A DNA stretch of 64,000 nucleotides from Podospora bellae-mahoneyi (Eukaryota > Ascomycota > Sordariomycetes > Sordariales > Podosporaceae). The position numbers were made by a program, and so were the translations under genes. Of the stretch, positions 1-9,995 are shown one piece after another; within the stretch, counting starts at the first letter, position 1; every line of letters starts with the position of its first letter. The stretch covers positions 186,001 to 250,000 of the forward strand of contig NC_085886.1 of the NCBI RefSeq assembly GCF_035222275.1, read 5' to 3'. The notes under the pieces were generated by a model, which saw only the letters and a list, made by a program, of their open reading frames with translations, did not search any database and was not told where the DNA came from.

Positions 1-2703
1 GAAGGGGAGTGCCGTGGATCTGGGCTGAGACAGCCGACAATGCCTCGGAATATTGTGCGTTGGCACGAGACATGGCTGCGGAGTAGACCGATCTCAATTC
101 GTCTTGCATTACCTGAATGGCACCAGACATGTCCTCCTCGTCATCCTCCTCGTCATCGAGGATAGGGGAATGACGGGGCACAACCTGAGCGGCGGCGCCA
201 AATAGAGCGGGCTTGACAGTATGCGCCGCTTCGGCTTCCACGACAGGACGAGTATCAGGAGCGTCTCCAGCCTCCTCTTCTTCCCCCACGGCGTCCTCGT
301 CGACTGGCAGCTCAACTGGGGCTGGGTCAGCTTTGACGTCCTCTTGAATCTGCGTCGCATTATCAACAATAGGGGGGGTCTCGAACACCAGGGACTCGCT
401 GGCCGCAAGATGCGCAAGATCGTCAGCAACTGGCTCTGGAGAGTTGTCGACATCGGCGGTGGCCTCGGACGTGGGCTCAACAACGCTGGAGATCTCTTCC
501 GAGGCAGCGCTAACTGCCTCAGCCGGCTCCTCATCGCCCTCACCAGCCATCGAGTCCTTGGCCCACAAGTTGTTATTGCCAACCGATTGGGCAGCCTCAG
601 CTGTCTTTTCCGATACAGTGTCCTTGACACCGACAACAGCCTCGCTTGCCTTCTCGTACGCTCCCGCCACCTTGTCGACGACGGCATGCTGGGCCTTTTC
701 CGCGGACTCGCCAGCCTTGTTGACCACGCTGGTGGCAGCAAGTCTGGCGGCTTGGACAGCCTCGGCAGCCTGCTGTGTCAGGGTGCTATCAAACTCCTCC
801 GTCACATCGCCAGCCACAAGCTTCCAGTTGGCCACTTGCTTTAGACGACCGAGCTCCTTGGCTGCCGTGGCGGCCAGTTTCATGGCCTCATCCTCGATGT
901 TGGCCCCCTCCACCTGCGCAGCTTCAAGGTTCGGGTGGGTAACGATAAGCTTCTCCAGATCCCCCTTCCACTCGTCAAATCTGCTCTTCAACAGGTGGTA
1001 CTTGGCCCAGTCCTTGTATGTGATTCCATCCGTCCAGGCCCACTTCATGCCAATCCTTTGCAGTGCCAGATCCCTGATGCCTTGAAGAACGGTGAAGTGG
1101 GTTTCAGCCGCTTGCGTGATGGAAGCCTGCAACTCGGTTTCGTACTCCTCACGCCAGTGACGCACGGCCTGCGCCTTGTCTTTGATAGCCATACCGGCCT
1201 GCCTGACAGCCTGAACGATTTCCTCCTGTGCGTCCTCGGTTCCCAGCTCCTTGTCGTTGACTGCATTGATGATGTCGAGAATGTCGCCGCGGAGCAGTAC
1301 CAGCTCAGAGACTGTGGCTTCTTGAAGCTGGTCGAGAAGAGCCTTGCCTGTAATTCGAGCGTTTCGGCGAATCATCCTCTTGGCAATCTCCTGGACGCGG
1401 TTGTCAATCTCGGCAGCCCCTTCATCCACGGCTTTGGCGTAGCGCTCTTGCCAGTCCTTGAGATCTGCAGCCACTGTCTCACGAGCAGCGCGGCGCACCG
1501 GATCCTCATTCTCGACTTGTTCGGCAGTATCGGGAGGAGTGATGGGATCGACGCTGGATTTGGATCGATGGGCTTCTGGAGCGTCCTTGGCTTGCGGTCG
1601 ACCGGCTGTGGAAGAAGACTTGCTCGAGGCAACAACAGAGGTGGTCGAGGAGGCGGATGGTGCAGGCTTGACAAAAGAAGATATCGTTTTGGAAGCAAAG
1701 CTAGAAATACGTTAGCAAACTGTGTGCTGCATCGCTGGTAAAGACTCAGACTAACCTAGAAGCTGAGTCTACTGCTGACTTGGGAACTGACTTTTTGGTG
1801 CCATTGGTGCTGCTGCTATACCGGCCCAGTCGCTTGCCAATCTTGACAAGCTGGGGCTCCACATTCTCAACGTAGATGACTCTCAGATGCGGCCAGACAG
1901 TGCTGTCAAGGAAGAGGTTTGTCTTATTCCACGCCCAGGCGCATGTAGGCGCTACGGTTCCCAGCGCAAAGTCCGAGGTGGCATGATAAGCCTGCAGTGC
2001 GTAGGGCTGAGCAAACTGATACGAGGGTAACAGAAACTCATGATATGTCTGGAGAGAGTTGGTTCGCACGATCTCGTAGTAGGGCCCGACCACGGCCGAG
2101 AGCTGGTCGAGATGTGGCGCGAGGGTGTGGTCGTATTGGGTCTTGGCCAGATGCTGGACTTTGGTGATTTGAGGCTGTACAGACTTTTCCCACTGTGCCT
2201 TTCCGTAGACACGGGCCTGCTCAACCTGCGGGGCGCCATGCTGCTTCGCGTAATCCCAGGCTGGTGTGATGACCTTTTCGTCCACAGCGTTGTAGTATGG
2301 GCGCGCCAGCTCAACGTACGGTGCCGCGTATGCGTCGTAATATGGCTCGAGATGTGGGGTGACGGTGTTCTTGAGCTGGAAGTAAGGTCTGCACACGAGC
2401 GGGGAGTTTTCATCGCAGGCGTCGAGGGTAGCTGGGCACCAGAACAGAATCGCGTAGATCGAATACCATGCCACCAACCTGGGACGCAAAAAGATGTCAG
2501 CTCTTCTCCTCTCTTGTCTGACAGCTAGTATTTGCTCACCTGGCAGCGAAACTGAACAGCCAGGACGGCCAACCTGGCCTACGACTTCTAGTGTTTCTTT
2601 TCTGGATAGTGTTGTGGCCATTCAAGGCGGGCGACTTGATGGCGCCGTTAATACCATTCGCAGCCCGGTGGGCTTTCATTGTGGTGCCGTTTATGTCGTC
2701 CAT
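1..2703 (-). CDS. PY-repeat, coiled-coil membrane protein (family often labelled 'transcription factor hoxa13'), C-terminus off the left edge
   Basis: Three exons are visible: 2540-2703, 1756-2478 and 1-1700, with GT-AG introns at 2479-2539 and 1701-1755; both junctions keep the frame. The ATG at 2703 gives a start MDDINGTTMKAHRAANGING. A hydrophobic stretch at about residues 50-73 looks like a single membrane anchor. It is followed by about 200 residues of degenerate repeats rich in Pro-Tyr pairs (PYYDAY, RPYYNA, GPYYEI) with a period near 11 residues, as in amphipathic-helix proteins. The C-terminal half is long, acidic and predicted helical or coiled coil (Ala/Glu/Lys rich). Ascomycete relatives are commonly named after hoxa13, but I see no homeodomain or other DNA-binding domain, so that name should not be used as a function. 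A membrane- or lipid-associated structural role is an inference. The gene is divergent from the Doa10-type ligase gene. Confidence 0.8.
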
Positions 2704-4197
2704 GGCGCAAGACGATTCAGCACCAGGCTGAGGAGACGAGAAGAGAAAAAATATGACAGCGCCAATGCGTCAAGCAATCAAGCCGAAGAGAAAGGGCGTC
2801 AGGCGAAGTTGATTTCGCGCCGAAAGAAGGGAACAAGATGCTACTCAGTGATGGGAGGTCAGAAGTGAGGCACTGTTGGAGAAAAGACAGGTTTGGCCAA
2901 GGGAAGCTCGGACGGCTTGGATGGCTGTTTGGAAATGCAGGGGACTGCCAAGCGGGGGCGTTGTTGGGTTTCTCCTGCAGTGCCCTGGTCTTGTCTTGTT
3001 GCCTTGTTGGTTTTGAAAATGGATACAGGTAGCAAAGTCAATGTAAAATTAACTGCTGCGTGTTGGATGCAACTCTGAATCTTGGAACATCTGGATGCCT
3101 GCTCGATTTTGTGTTAATTTTTTTCTTGGGAAAAGCTGCAAAAGCGTGACGACATTTGGTAGCCCGACTTCCTTGACAGGGCTCGGTCCTTAGTGCGACG
3201 CGGCCCCCCCTCCATGGACGTCATAGACGCGGGTGGTACACCCCAATCCCACTGCAGCCCGAGGAATAAACACAGTGCCCTATCTTTCACCAGTATTGAT
3301 GTCAATCAGTCATATACAGAGTTTGTGTCAATGAAATATGGATGGACCTTGACCGTGAAGAGGTGAAACTTTTCCTGAATGTTGGGTCGGCTTGTCGAAA
3401 TGTTTCAGATCGGCGCCGGGAACGGCGAGGCAATGGCACCTTACTACGGAGTTCTCTTCAGCCTTGGGCTTCAACCTACCTTGGATGAGATGACGGTTAC
3501 ATACTGGGTATGGATTATGATCCCATTACTTCCATTTCCTACTGCTTTGTCGGTCACAAAGCACAGAAAAGCGAGCAGCAGATTTCATCACACGCTTTAG
3601 ACTAGTGTAGATGAACGAATGATACCCATACAACAGCATATGATTGATTATATCAGCGCAGCCTGGTATTTTGTGAAGTCATTGGGCACGTGCAAATGGC
3701 CCACTTTGTAGCAATCACCGGATGTTGATTGGTCCTGACACGGCGTCTTTGTGATAAGCAAAGCCCCGGTCCTTTGGGCGACGACCCTCCTCCGCGCTGA
3801 GCCTAGGCCTGCATCTCCAGCGTGGACGTGGAGTTGCACCTCCTGGTGGGATTTTGGAAATCTGTTGAAGATTTGCCATCGCATCCATCCATCGCCCATT
3901 TCCCATCTCAAATCACTATCTGACTGTCCCAACCGACAACCCATCACCCGATCAGCAGAAATCAACCCTTTGCTGTCGACAACAACGACAACGACAACGA
4001 CCACTGCCACGTCGTGCGCTCCCCTGTCAAACCGCCACCGACCTCATCTGCCTCTCGATCCACGGCCACGGTCCCGCTGGAAACCTTCTCATAGTTCCCA
4101 TGCGAGGTTAGAGTAGAGGCCTCGGAGTTCCTGCTACGAATGGCGTGTCCTTAACGTCTCCCGCCACGCACAATCACTCGACAAAACTCCGGTGAAG
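2704..4197. promoter_or_regulatory. 1.5-kb divergent intergenic region
   Basis: This lies between two divergently transcribed genes and must hold both promoters. Near 3975-4015, inside the probable 5' leader of the ligase gene, there is a run of CAACGA/ACGACA-type triplets rich in pyrimidine-poor repeats. I see no convincing protein-coding frame: the short open frames lack family resemblance and have no supporting splice structure. Confidence 0.45.
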
Positions 4198-7100
4198 ATG
4201 GCGGACCCCCAACTTCTGGGCCCCTTTCCGCCCCCCGACCCAGATCGATTTCCAAACACTAGGCTGCGAAGCCATCTTCTCAGGCCAGACTCGACGCCGC
4301 AAGAACCGCAACCATCACATTCTACGAATGATCCAGACACATGTCGAATATGTCGCGGGGAGGGGACGCCTGAAGAACCGCTCTTCTACCCATGCCGGTG
4401 CAGTGGCAGTATCAAGCACGTCCACCAGGATTGCTTGATGGAGTGGCTCTCCCATTCACAAAAGAAACATTGCGAGCTTTGCAAGACGCCCTTCCGTTTC
4501 ACCAAGCTCTACGATCCAAATATGCCCAGATCGTTGCCATGGCACGTCTTTGCCAGCCACATGGCCAAATATTTCTTCGCCAACATGCTGCTGTGGATGA
4601 GAGCGTCGCTGGTAATGCTGGTTTGGTTTGGAGCCTTGCCGTACGTTATGAGGAATGTATGGAGCATGTTGTTCTGGTTCAGCGATGATGGTATGGCTGC
4701 TTTCCTCTTCCACAAAAGACGAGATCAAGCCCATCAGCTGGCCTCGGCCGCTGGGACGACACCTAACCCGGCCATGAACCTGTTCAGAAACAACACCACG
4801 TTAGCTACTAACCTCATATTCCCTGGCACAGCATGCATCGCCAAAAGCACCTCCGGTGCCGCTCAGGCCTCCAACGAGCACTCGGCCACTTCCACCATTT
4901 TACGTCTATTGTTTGGACCACCCGATACATCTGGCGCTGTTTCCACCGAGGCGGTTGCTATCCCAACTAGGAACAACTCCCTTTTGAGCGGCGTCCAATT
5001 TCTTCGCAACTTGACGCGGCATCCTTGGCTAAACGACAAGGTCATAGAGGTCCTCGAGGGCCTGATTATAACAATTCTGGTTATTGCTTGCTTCATTCTC
5101 ATCATCTTGGTCAGAGACTATGTTGTTCAACAACAGCCCGAGATCAATATGCGTGCTGCGTTTGCAGCTGCTGAAAATGCACCGCATCCCGCACCACCAC
5201 AGGAACCCCTGGCACGACCAGAGCCCCCACCTGTCGAGGAGGAACATCATGACAACCCTGCTCAGTGGGAGGATCTACAGGGCCAGTGGGATCCCGCCAT
5301 TGTCGAACCACCTCCGCACTTGGCGCTGGAGGCCAGGCGCCAGATTGCGTTGGCTCGCTTGCAAGCTCATGAAAGACGGCTTCAAAGACAGTGGGCAGAA
5401 CCCGAAGCTCGATATCAAGCAAGGTATGCGGGTGACGACCATGCTCCTGCACACGAGGCTGCTGAGAATAATCCATATAGCTTGGCTACTGGCTCACGAA
5501 ATAGTTCGCCCTTTTTTCCATCGCCCTCCTTCCTTCCAAGAGCGGAACTGGACGCCATCGTCAATGGTGGTGAAGCTGCTGACGTAAAAAGCCGGCACCT
5601 CCATGACTTCCTTGCCATCTATCAGCGTGCCAAGGGAGATCCCCATCGCATTCTCGAAATTGCCAGAGAACAAGGGGCTGAGGAGCGACTGGATTACTGG
5701 CTGGCCCTTACGAGGTCGCTGCTGGATCGTCAAAACCGTACTGTGGCCGGTGCCGATGACCACTCGGACGTCAGCAGCGCTGCTGAGAATACTCCAGCAT
5801 CGAGCACGGATGCTCGCTTCGAGAATATGGATTCTCCACCGTTTGGAGACCTTCGTCAAGCCACCCAGGCTATGGAGTGGACGACCTTTTCGGCCGGCGA
5901 AGACAATTTTGGACCCCGACATGATAGAAAAGGCAAGGGCGTACTAAGAGAGGATTCCGACGGTGAAAGCGCCCACACCGAAGACAGTGAAAGACCTTTG
6001 GCAAGCCCGCTTCGACCAAGGGCCAACACAGATGGTCCCAAAATTAGCGATACAACACACCCCTTGGCCAACAATAGCTGGTCGTTCCAGACCTTGACAG
6101 AACAAGAGCCTGATGGGATTTTGAATGACCAACACGGGACTGAGTCGACATCTTCGGGGCACTCGACTTTTGGATCACCCAAACAACCGGCGTCTCGACA
6201 AGATGCTGCGTCTGCCTTCTTCAAGACACCCAGATTCACCGAGGCTGCATTCGAACTTGACCAGACCACCCAGTCTGTGCCGCATCTGAGCAGCAGGGCT
6301 GAGGAAGAACTGCCAGTTGATCATTTGACTTCAGGACAGGAATCAAGCGCCGATTTTTGGGACATGACCTCGGGTGCTGAAGCGGCCCAGTCAGAGACAA
6401 CCCCTCCGCCAGCCTTACCAGAGAATGGGGAGGATGCCGATGCGCAGGCCGAGCCACAAACCCCAAATCCGCCAGCCCCGCGCCCCCAGCCCGTAGGCAT
6501 TGTCGACAGACTTGCTGATTTTATGTGGCGGGATGTGGATCGAATAGACCCGGCCGAGCTTGCTGCAGCTGACGCTCTGCAATTCGACGTGGGGGAAGGT
6601 GATCTCGCCAACGATGAGGTAGAAGAGGACGACCCCGAAGTACCACAGCGAGATAGAGAGGTGGTTGAAGCCGCTGTGGCAGCTGGGCTGGATCCAGACG
6701 CGATCGAAGATGCTGAGGACTTGGAAGGGATCCTGGAGCTCCTCGGTTTGCGAGGTCCCGTCGCTGGCTTATTTCAGAATGCCATATTCTGCTCTTTTCT
6801 CGTATCTATTACCGTCTTCCTCGGTATCGTAGTCCCCTACAATATCGGGCGTATGACAGTTTGGATGGTCGCGAATCCTATTCGACCGGCGCGGATGCTC
6901 TTCGGCTTATGCATGCTCGTTCAGGACATCGCCATTGTATTGTTCGGATTAGCAGTTTTGTTCGGCGCGAAGGCTCTTCTCATGCTCACGAAAGTCGCCC
7001 CCAGTTTGCTTGGCTCTGTGGTCGACCTTCTTACAACCACGTCGGCCATGTCCTATGGCACCATGATGAGTGCTTCCAACAGAGTGGGGAGCAGTTTCTT

Positions 7101-9594
7101 TGCCGAAATCGTCCACATTTCTGGCACTGAGATACAAAACTTCTCTGCCATCAGTCATGAGGCATTGCTTCAACTGAAGGGCCATATTAGTCTGGGGTTC
7201 GCTGCACTTGTCACAGGGGTGGACTACCTCTTCTCCGGTGATTACGCCGAAAAGAGCTCCGACATCGTGTCATTCATGGAAGGGCTCGCTACGATAACGA
7301 TGGGATGCTTGAAGCAACTCCCCGGCATCCTCACCAACCCCAACTCTTGGGTACTTAACCTCAGCGTGCCAGATTCCACGTCAACGGCCTTTGATGCAGA
7401 TCTTGCTCAGTGGAGCGGCACCGACAGACTCTGGGCTATCGTGGCTGGTTATGTTGCCATCTCCATCATTGCTGGTCTTTACTTGCGACGAGGAAGCCCC
7501 TTTTTCACGGGTCCAACAGGTCAGGATTGGGAAGCATCCATTATTGATGGCCTCAACCAAGCTAGTGGCGTCATGAAGGTGATCCTGATCATTGGTATCG
7601 AGATGCTCGTCTTCCCGCTCTATTGTGGGCTGCTGCTCGACCTCGCCTTGCTGCCCCTTTTCGCGGGCGCCACGATTAGGTCAAGGGTCCTCTTCACCAT
7701 GAACTACCCGGTCACGTCCATCTTCGTTCACTGGTTTGTCGGAACAGGGTACATGTTTCACTTTGCCCTTTTCGTCTCCATGTGTAGAAAGATCATGCGC
7801 AAAGGGGTTCTCTACTTTATCCGCGACCCCGACGACCCGGAGTTCCACCCCATCCGCGATGTTCTGGAGCGCAGTGTCGCGACTCAGCTGCGCAAAATCC
7901 TGTTTTCTGCCTTGGTTTATGGCGCCCTCGTCATGGTTTGCCTAGGCGGCGTCGTCTGGGGGCTTGCCCTTTCTGCTTCGAGCGTTCTACCGATCCACTA
8001 CTCGTCCAATGAGCCTATGCTGGAGTTTCCCGTCGATCTGCTCTTTTACAACTTCCTCATGCCACTAGCAGTTCGTCACTTCAAGCCCAGTGATGGTCTA
8101 CATGCCATGTACACGTGGTGGTTTCGGAAATGTGCCCGAGGCTTGAGGGTGACTTGGTTCTTATTTGGGGAGCGTCGCATCGATGAGGAAGGCAAACTTG
8201 TACTGAAGAGCGACTCACCCGATGCGGCCCTGCCGTGGTGGCGGACATTGTTCCTTGAAGTGAATAACGACCAGGTCCGGGCAAAGCAGTGGACCAACCT
8301 TTTCGAGCCCAGCCCGGAGAAACCGACCGTCATGGGAACGGAAGACGCTCTCTTGTGGAACACAAACAAGAAGGCCCTCGTCGAGTCAGGCCAACTCATC
8401 CCTGACGGACGATATGTTCGGGCGCCATGCTCTGATCAGGTCAAAATTCCCAAGGGCAAGAGGGTGTTTCTCGACGTATCCGAAGATAACAAGCGACAGG
8501 ACGAGGCTGCACCAACTGACCTGTACAACTCTGAAGAGTTTCAATTCGTCTATGTGCCGCCCCATTTTAGGCTCCGGGTCTTCCTCTTCATCACTTTCAT
8601 CTGGGCCTTCGCCGCCATCACGGGTATTGGTTTCACCATCGTACCGCTCGTCTTTGGTCGTTGGATGTTTAGATCTCTTCTTCCCAGTCACATTCATACC
8701 AACGATATCTATGCTTTCAGCATCGGCATCTACATTTTGGGCTCTGCTGCTTATGCCGCATTTCATGCGCCGTCCATCTACCGTGCCGCACACGATTGGG
8801 TCGACAGCTTTACAAGGACCGTCGTCAATGGGGAGGCTGTCTGGCCAATGGTTGATGCATGCATCCAGGTTGCCAAGATTATTTACGCCCACGTCTTTTA
8901 CCATATCGTCTTTCCCCTCATGCTTGCCTCATTGGTGGAGTTGTATCTTTTGACGCCGGTGAACGAGATCCTATATGGTGCCCTACCTAAGAAGCGAGCT
9001 GATGCTTCTGAGCTTGCGCCCATCATGACGCCAGGTGCTGAACTCAATCCGAAGCATACTGTTCGTTTGGTCCAGGCCTGGACCATTGGCCTGCTCTATC
9101 TCAACCTCATCAACCGGATCGTCAACCGCTGGTTTTCGGGTACCCGCCTTGCTGCAGCTGTGATGGCTATCTTCCGGCGTGGCTGGCTCCATCCAGATGT
9201 CTCCATCCTGACTCGGGCTTTCATCGTTCCTGGACTCATCCTCTGGAGCAGTGCCGTCATCGCGCCGCTCCTCCTTGCCAGACTTGGCGTGGCCAACGGG
9301 CTACATGAGGCCATGCTTCACTCATCGTATGGCACACCTCTTGTCGGCCATGCCGAGTTAAGCCATGCATACAAGGTCCTCATCTACCGTCTGAGTTACC
9401 CCGTCATGGCTGTGTTGGCTGTCTGTGCAGTTGTGCTCTGGAGTATGTTTGGTGTGTTCAAGAGGTGGAACATGCGTATAAGAGACGAGGCATATCTAAT
9501 CGGGGAAAGGCTGCATAACTTTGGGGCGTCGGTGGGAAATAGCACCCCAAAGGGGAAGGCCGCAGCTTGGAGAGGCGCTCCGGGAAGGATATAG
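4198..9594 (+). CDS. Doa10/SSM4/MARCH6-type ER E3 ubiquitin ligase with RING-CH domain
   Basis: A single exon of 1798 residues. The first ATG is at 4198; an in-frame GTG six bases upstream is not a plausible start. A C4HC3 RING-CH (RINGv) domain sits at residues 49-95, with ligands C49, C52, C66, C68, H76, C79, C92 and C95. Two hydrophobic segments follow (about 120-160 and 280-305), then a long low-complexity acidic/proline-rich stretch (about 320-860). The rest is a polytopic C-terminal region with many transmembrane segments. This layout is that of yeast Doa10 (Ssm4) and mammalian MARCH6, ligases of the ER and inner nuclear membrane that ubiquitinate misfolded or short-lived membrane and cytosolic proteins with Ubc6/Ubc7-type E2s. 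The length is at the upper end for the family because of the disordered insert. All eight metal ligands are present, so it looks functional. Confidence 0.95.
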   Translation: MADPQLLGPFPPPDPDRFPNTRLRSHLLRPDSTPQEPQPSHSTNDPDTCRICRGEGTPEEPLFYPCRCSGSIKHVHQDCLMEWLSHSQKKHCELCKTPFRFTKLYDPNMPRSLPWHVFASHMAKYFFANMLLWMRASLVMLVWFGALPYVMRNVWSMLFWFSDDGMAAFLFHKRRDQAHQLASAAGTTPNPAMNLFRNNTTLATNLIFPGTACIAKSTSGAAQASNEHSATSTILRLLFGPPDTSGAVSTEAVAIPTRNNSLLSGVQFLRNLTRHPWLNDKVIEVLEGLIITILVIACFILIILVRDYVVQQQPEINMRAAFAAAENAPHPAPPQEPLARPEPPPVEEEHHDNPAQWEDLQGQWDPAIVEPPPHLALEARRQIALARLQAHERRLQRQWAEPEARYQARYAGDDHAPAHEAAENNPYSLATGSRNSSPFFPSPSFLPRAELDAIVNGGEAADVKSRHLHDFLAIYQRAKGDPHRILEIAREQGAEERLDYWLALTRSLLDRQNRTVAGADDHSDVSSAAENTPASSTDARFENMDSPPFGDLRQATQAMEWTTFSAGEDNFGPRHDRKGKGVLREDSDGESAHTEDSERPLASPLRPRANTDGPKISDTTHPLANNSWSFQTLTEQEPDGILNDQHGTESTSSGHSTFGSPKQPASRQDAASAFFKTPRFTEAAFELDQTTQSVPHLSSRAEEELPVDHLTSGQESSADFWDMTSGAEAAQSETTPPPALPENGEDADAQAEPQTPNPPAPRPQPVGIVDRLADFMWRDVDRIDPAELAAADALQFDVGEGDLANDEVEEDDPEVPQRDREVVEAAVAAGLDPDAIEDAEDLEGILELLGLRGPVAGLFQNAIFCSFLVSITVFLGIVVPYNIGRMTVWMVANPIRPARMLFGLCMLVQDIAIVLFGLAVLFGAKALLMLTKVAPSLLGSVVDLLTTTSAMSYGTMMSASNRVGSSFFAEIVHISGTEIQNFSAISHEALLQLKGHISLGFAALVTGVDYLFSGDYAEKSSDIVSFMEGLATITMGCLKQLPGILTNPNSWVLNLSVPDSTSTAFDADLAQWSGTDRLWAIVAGYVAISIIAGLYLRRGSPFFTGPTGQDWEASIIDGLNQASGVMKVILIIGIEMLVFPLYCGLLLDLALLPLFAGATIRSRVLFTMNYPVTSIFVHWFVGTGYMFHFALFVSMCRKIMRKGVLYFIRDPDDPEFHPIRDVLERSVATQLRKILFSALVYGALVMVCLGGVVWGLALSASSVLPIHYSSNEPMLEFPVDLLFYNFLMPLAVRHFKPSDGLHAMYTWWFRKCARGLRVTWFLFGERRIDEEGKLVLKSDSPDAALPWWRTLFLEVNNDQVRAKQWTNLFEPSPEKPTVMGTEDALLWNTNKKALVESGQLIPDGRYVRAPCSDQVKIPKGKRVFLDVSEDNKRQDEAAPTDLYNSEEFQFVYVPPHFRLRVFLFITFIWAFAAITGIGFTIVPLVFGRWMFRSLLPSHIHTNDIYAFSIGIYILGSAAYAAFHAPSIYRAAHDWVDSFTRTVVNGEAVWPMVDACIQVAKIIYAHVFYHIVFPLMLASLVELYLLTPVNEILYGALPKKRADASELAPIMTPGAELNPKHTVRLVQAWTIGLLYLNLINRIVNRWFSGTRLAAAVMAIFRRGWLHPDVSILTRAFIVPGLILWSSAVIAPLLLARLGVANGLHEAMLHSSYGTPLVGHAELSHAYKVLIYRLSYPVMAVLAVCAVVLWSMFGVFKRWNMRIRDEAYLIGERLHNFGASVGNSTPKGKAAAWRGAPGRI

Positions 9595-9995
9595 AAGGGT
9601 GCAATATCTTTGCATTACAAACGTGTTCATCGTCAAGAGCGCGACGTCTTTTGTTCTGGGAAGTTATAGACGGTCAGCATGGGTTGGTTGGTTGGCTTGG
9701 CGTTTGGCTGAACAGGTGATGATTTACGGAGCAGAATTATAGCAGAAGCGATAGGCGGAAATTCTTCAGGTACTGGGAGCTGCGAGTGTACATCTTAATG
9801 TTTTGTATGTAGCAGTTACAAAAGTACATACCCTATCCATGAGCTACTGATGAATTGACGCTGTGACAGGCCCTGGTCTCCGAAAATAGGGGTAAAGTGG
9901 GTCCTGGAAAGGGGTTATGGTGGACAAGCTTGAGGGCTTGGCAGTCAGCCATGTGTAACTTTTTTTATTTATCTATGTGCACGCCGACATGCCGA
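9595..9995. other. Convergent intergenic region
   Basis: About 400 bases between the 3' ends of two convergent genes; it should contain both 3' UTRs and polyadenylation signals. No coding frame or repeat stands out. Confidence 0.5.

Noticed and set aside
4192-4197. Upstream GTG as start of the Doa10-type ligase
   Set aside because: An ATG follows two codons later and nuclear genes start at ATG. The same reasoning removed GTG or TTG starts at 14293, 31739, 51167 and 56604.
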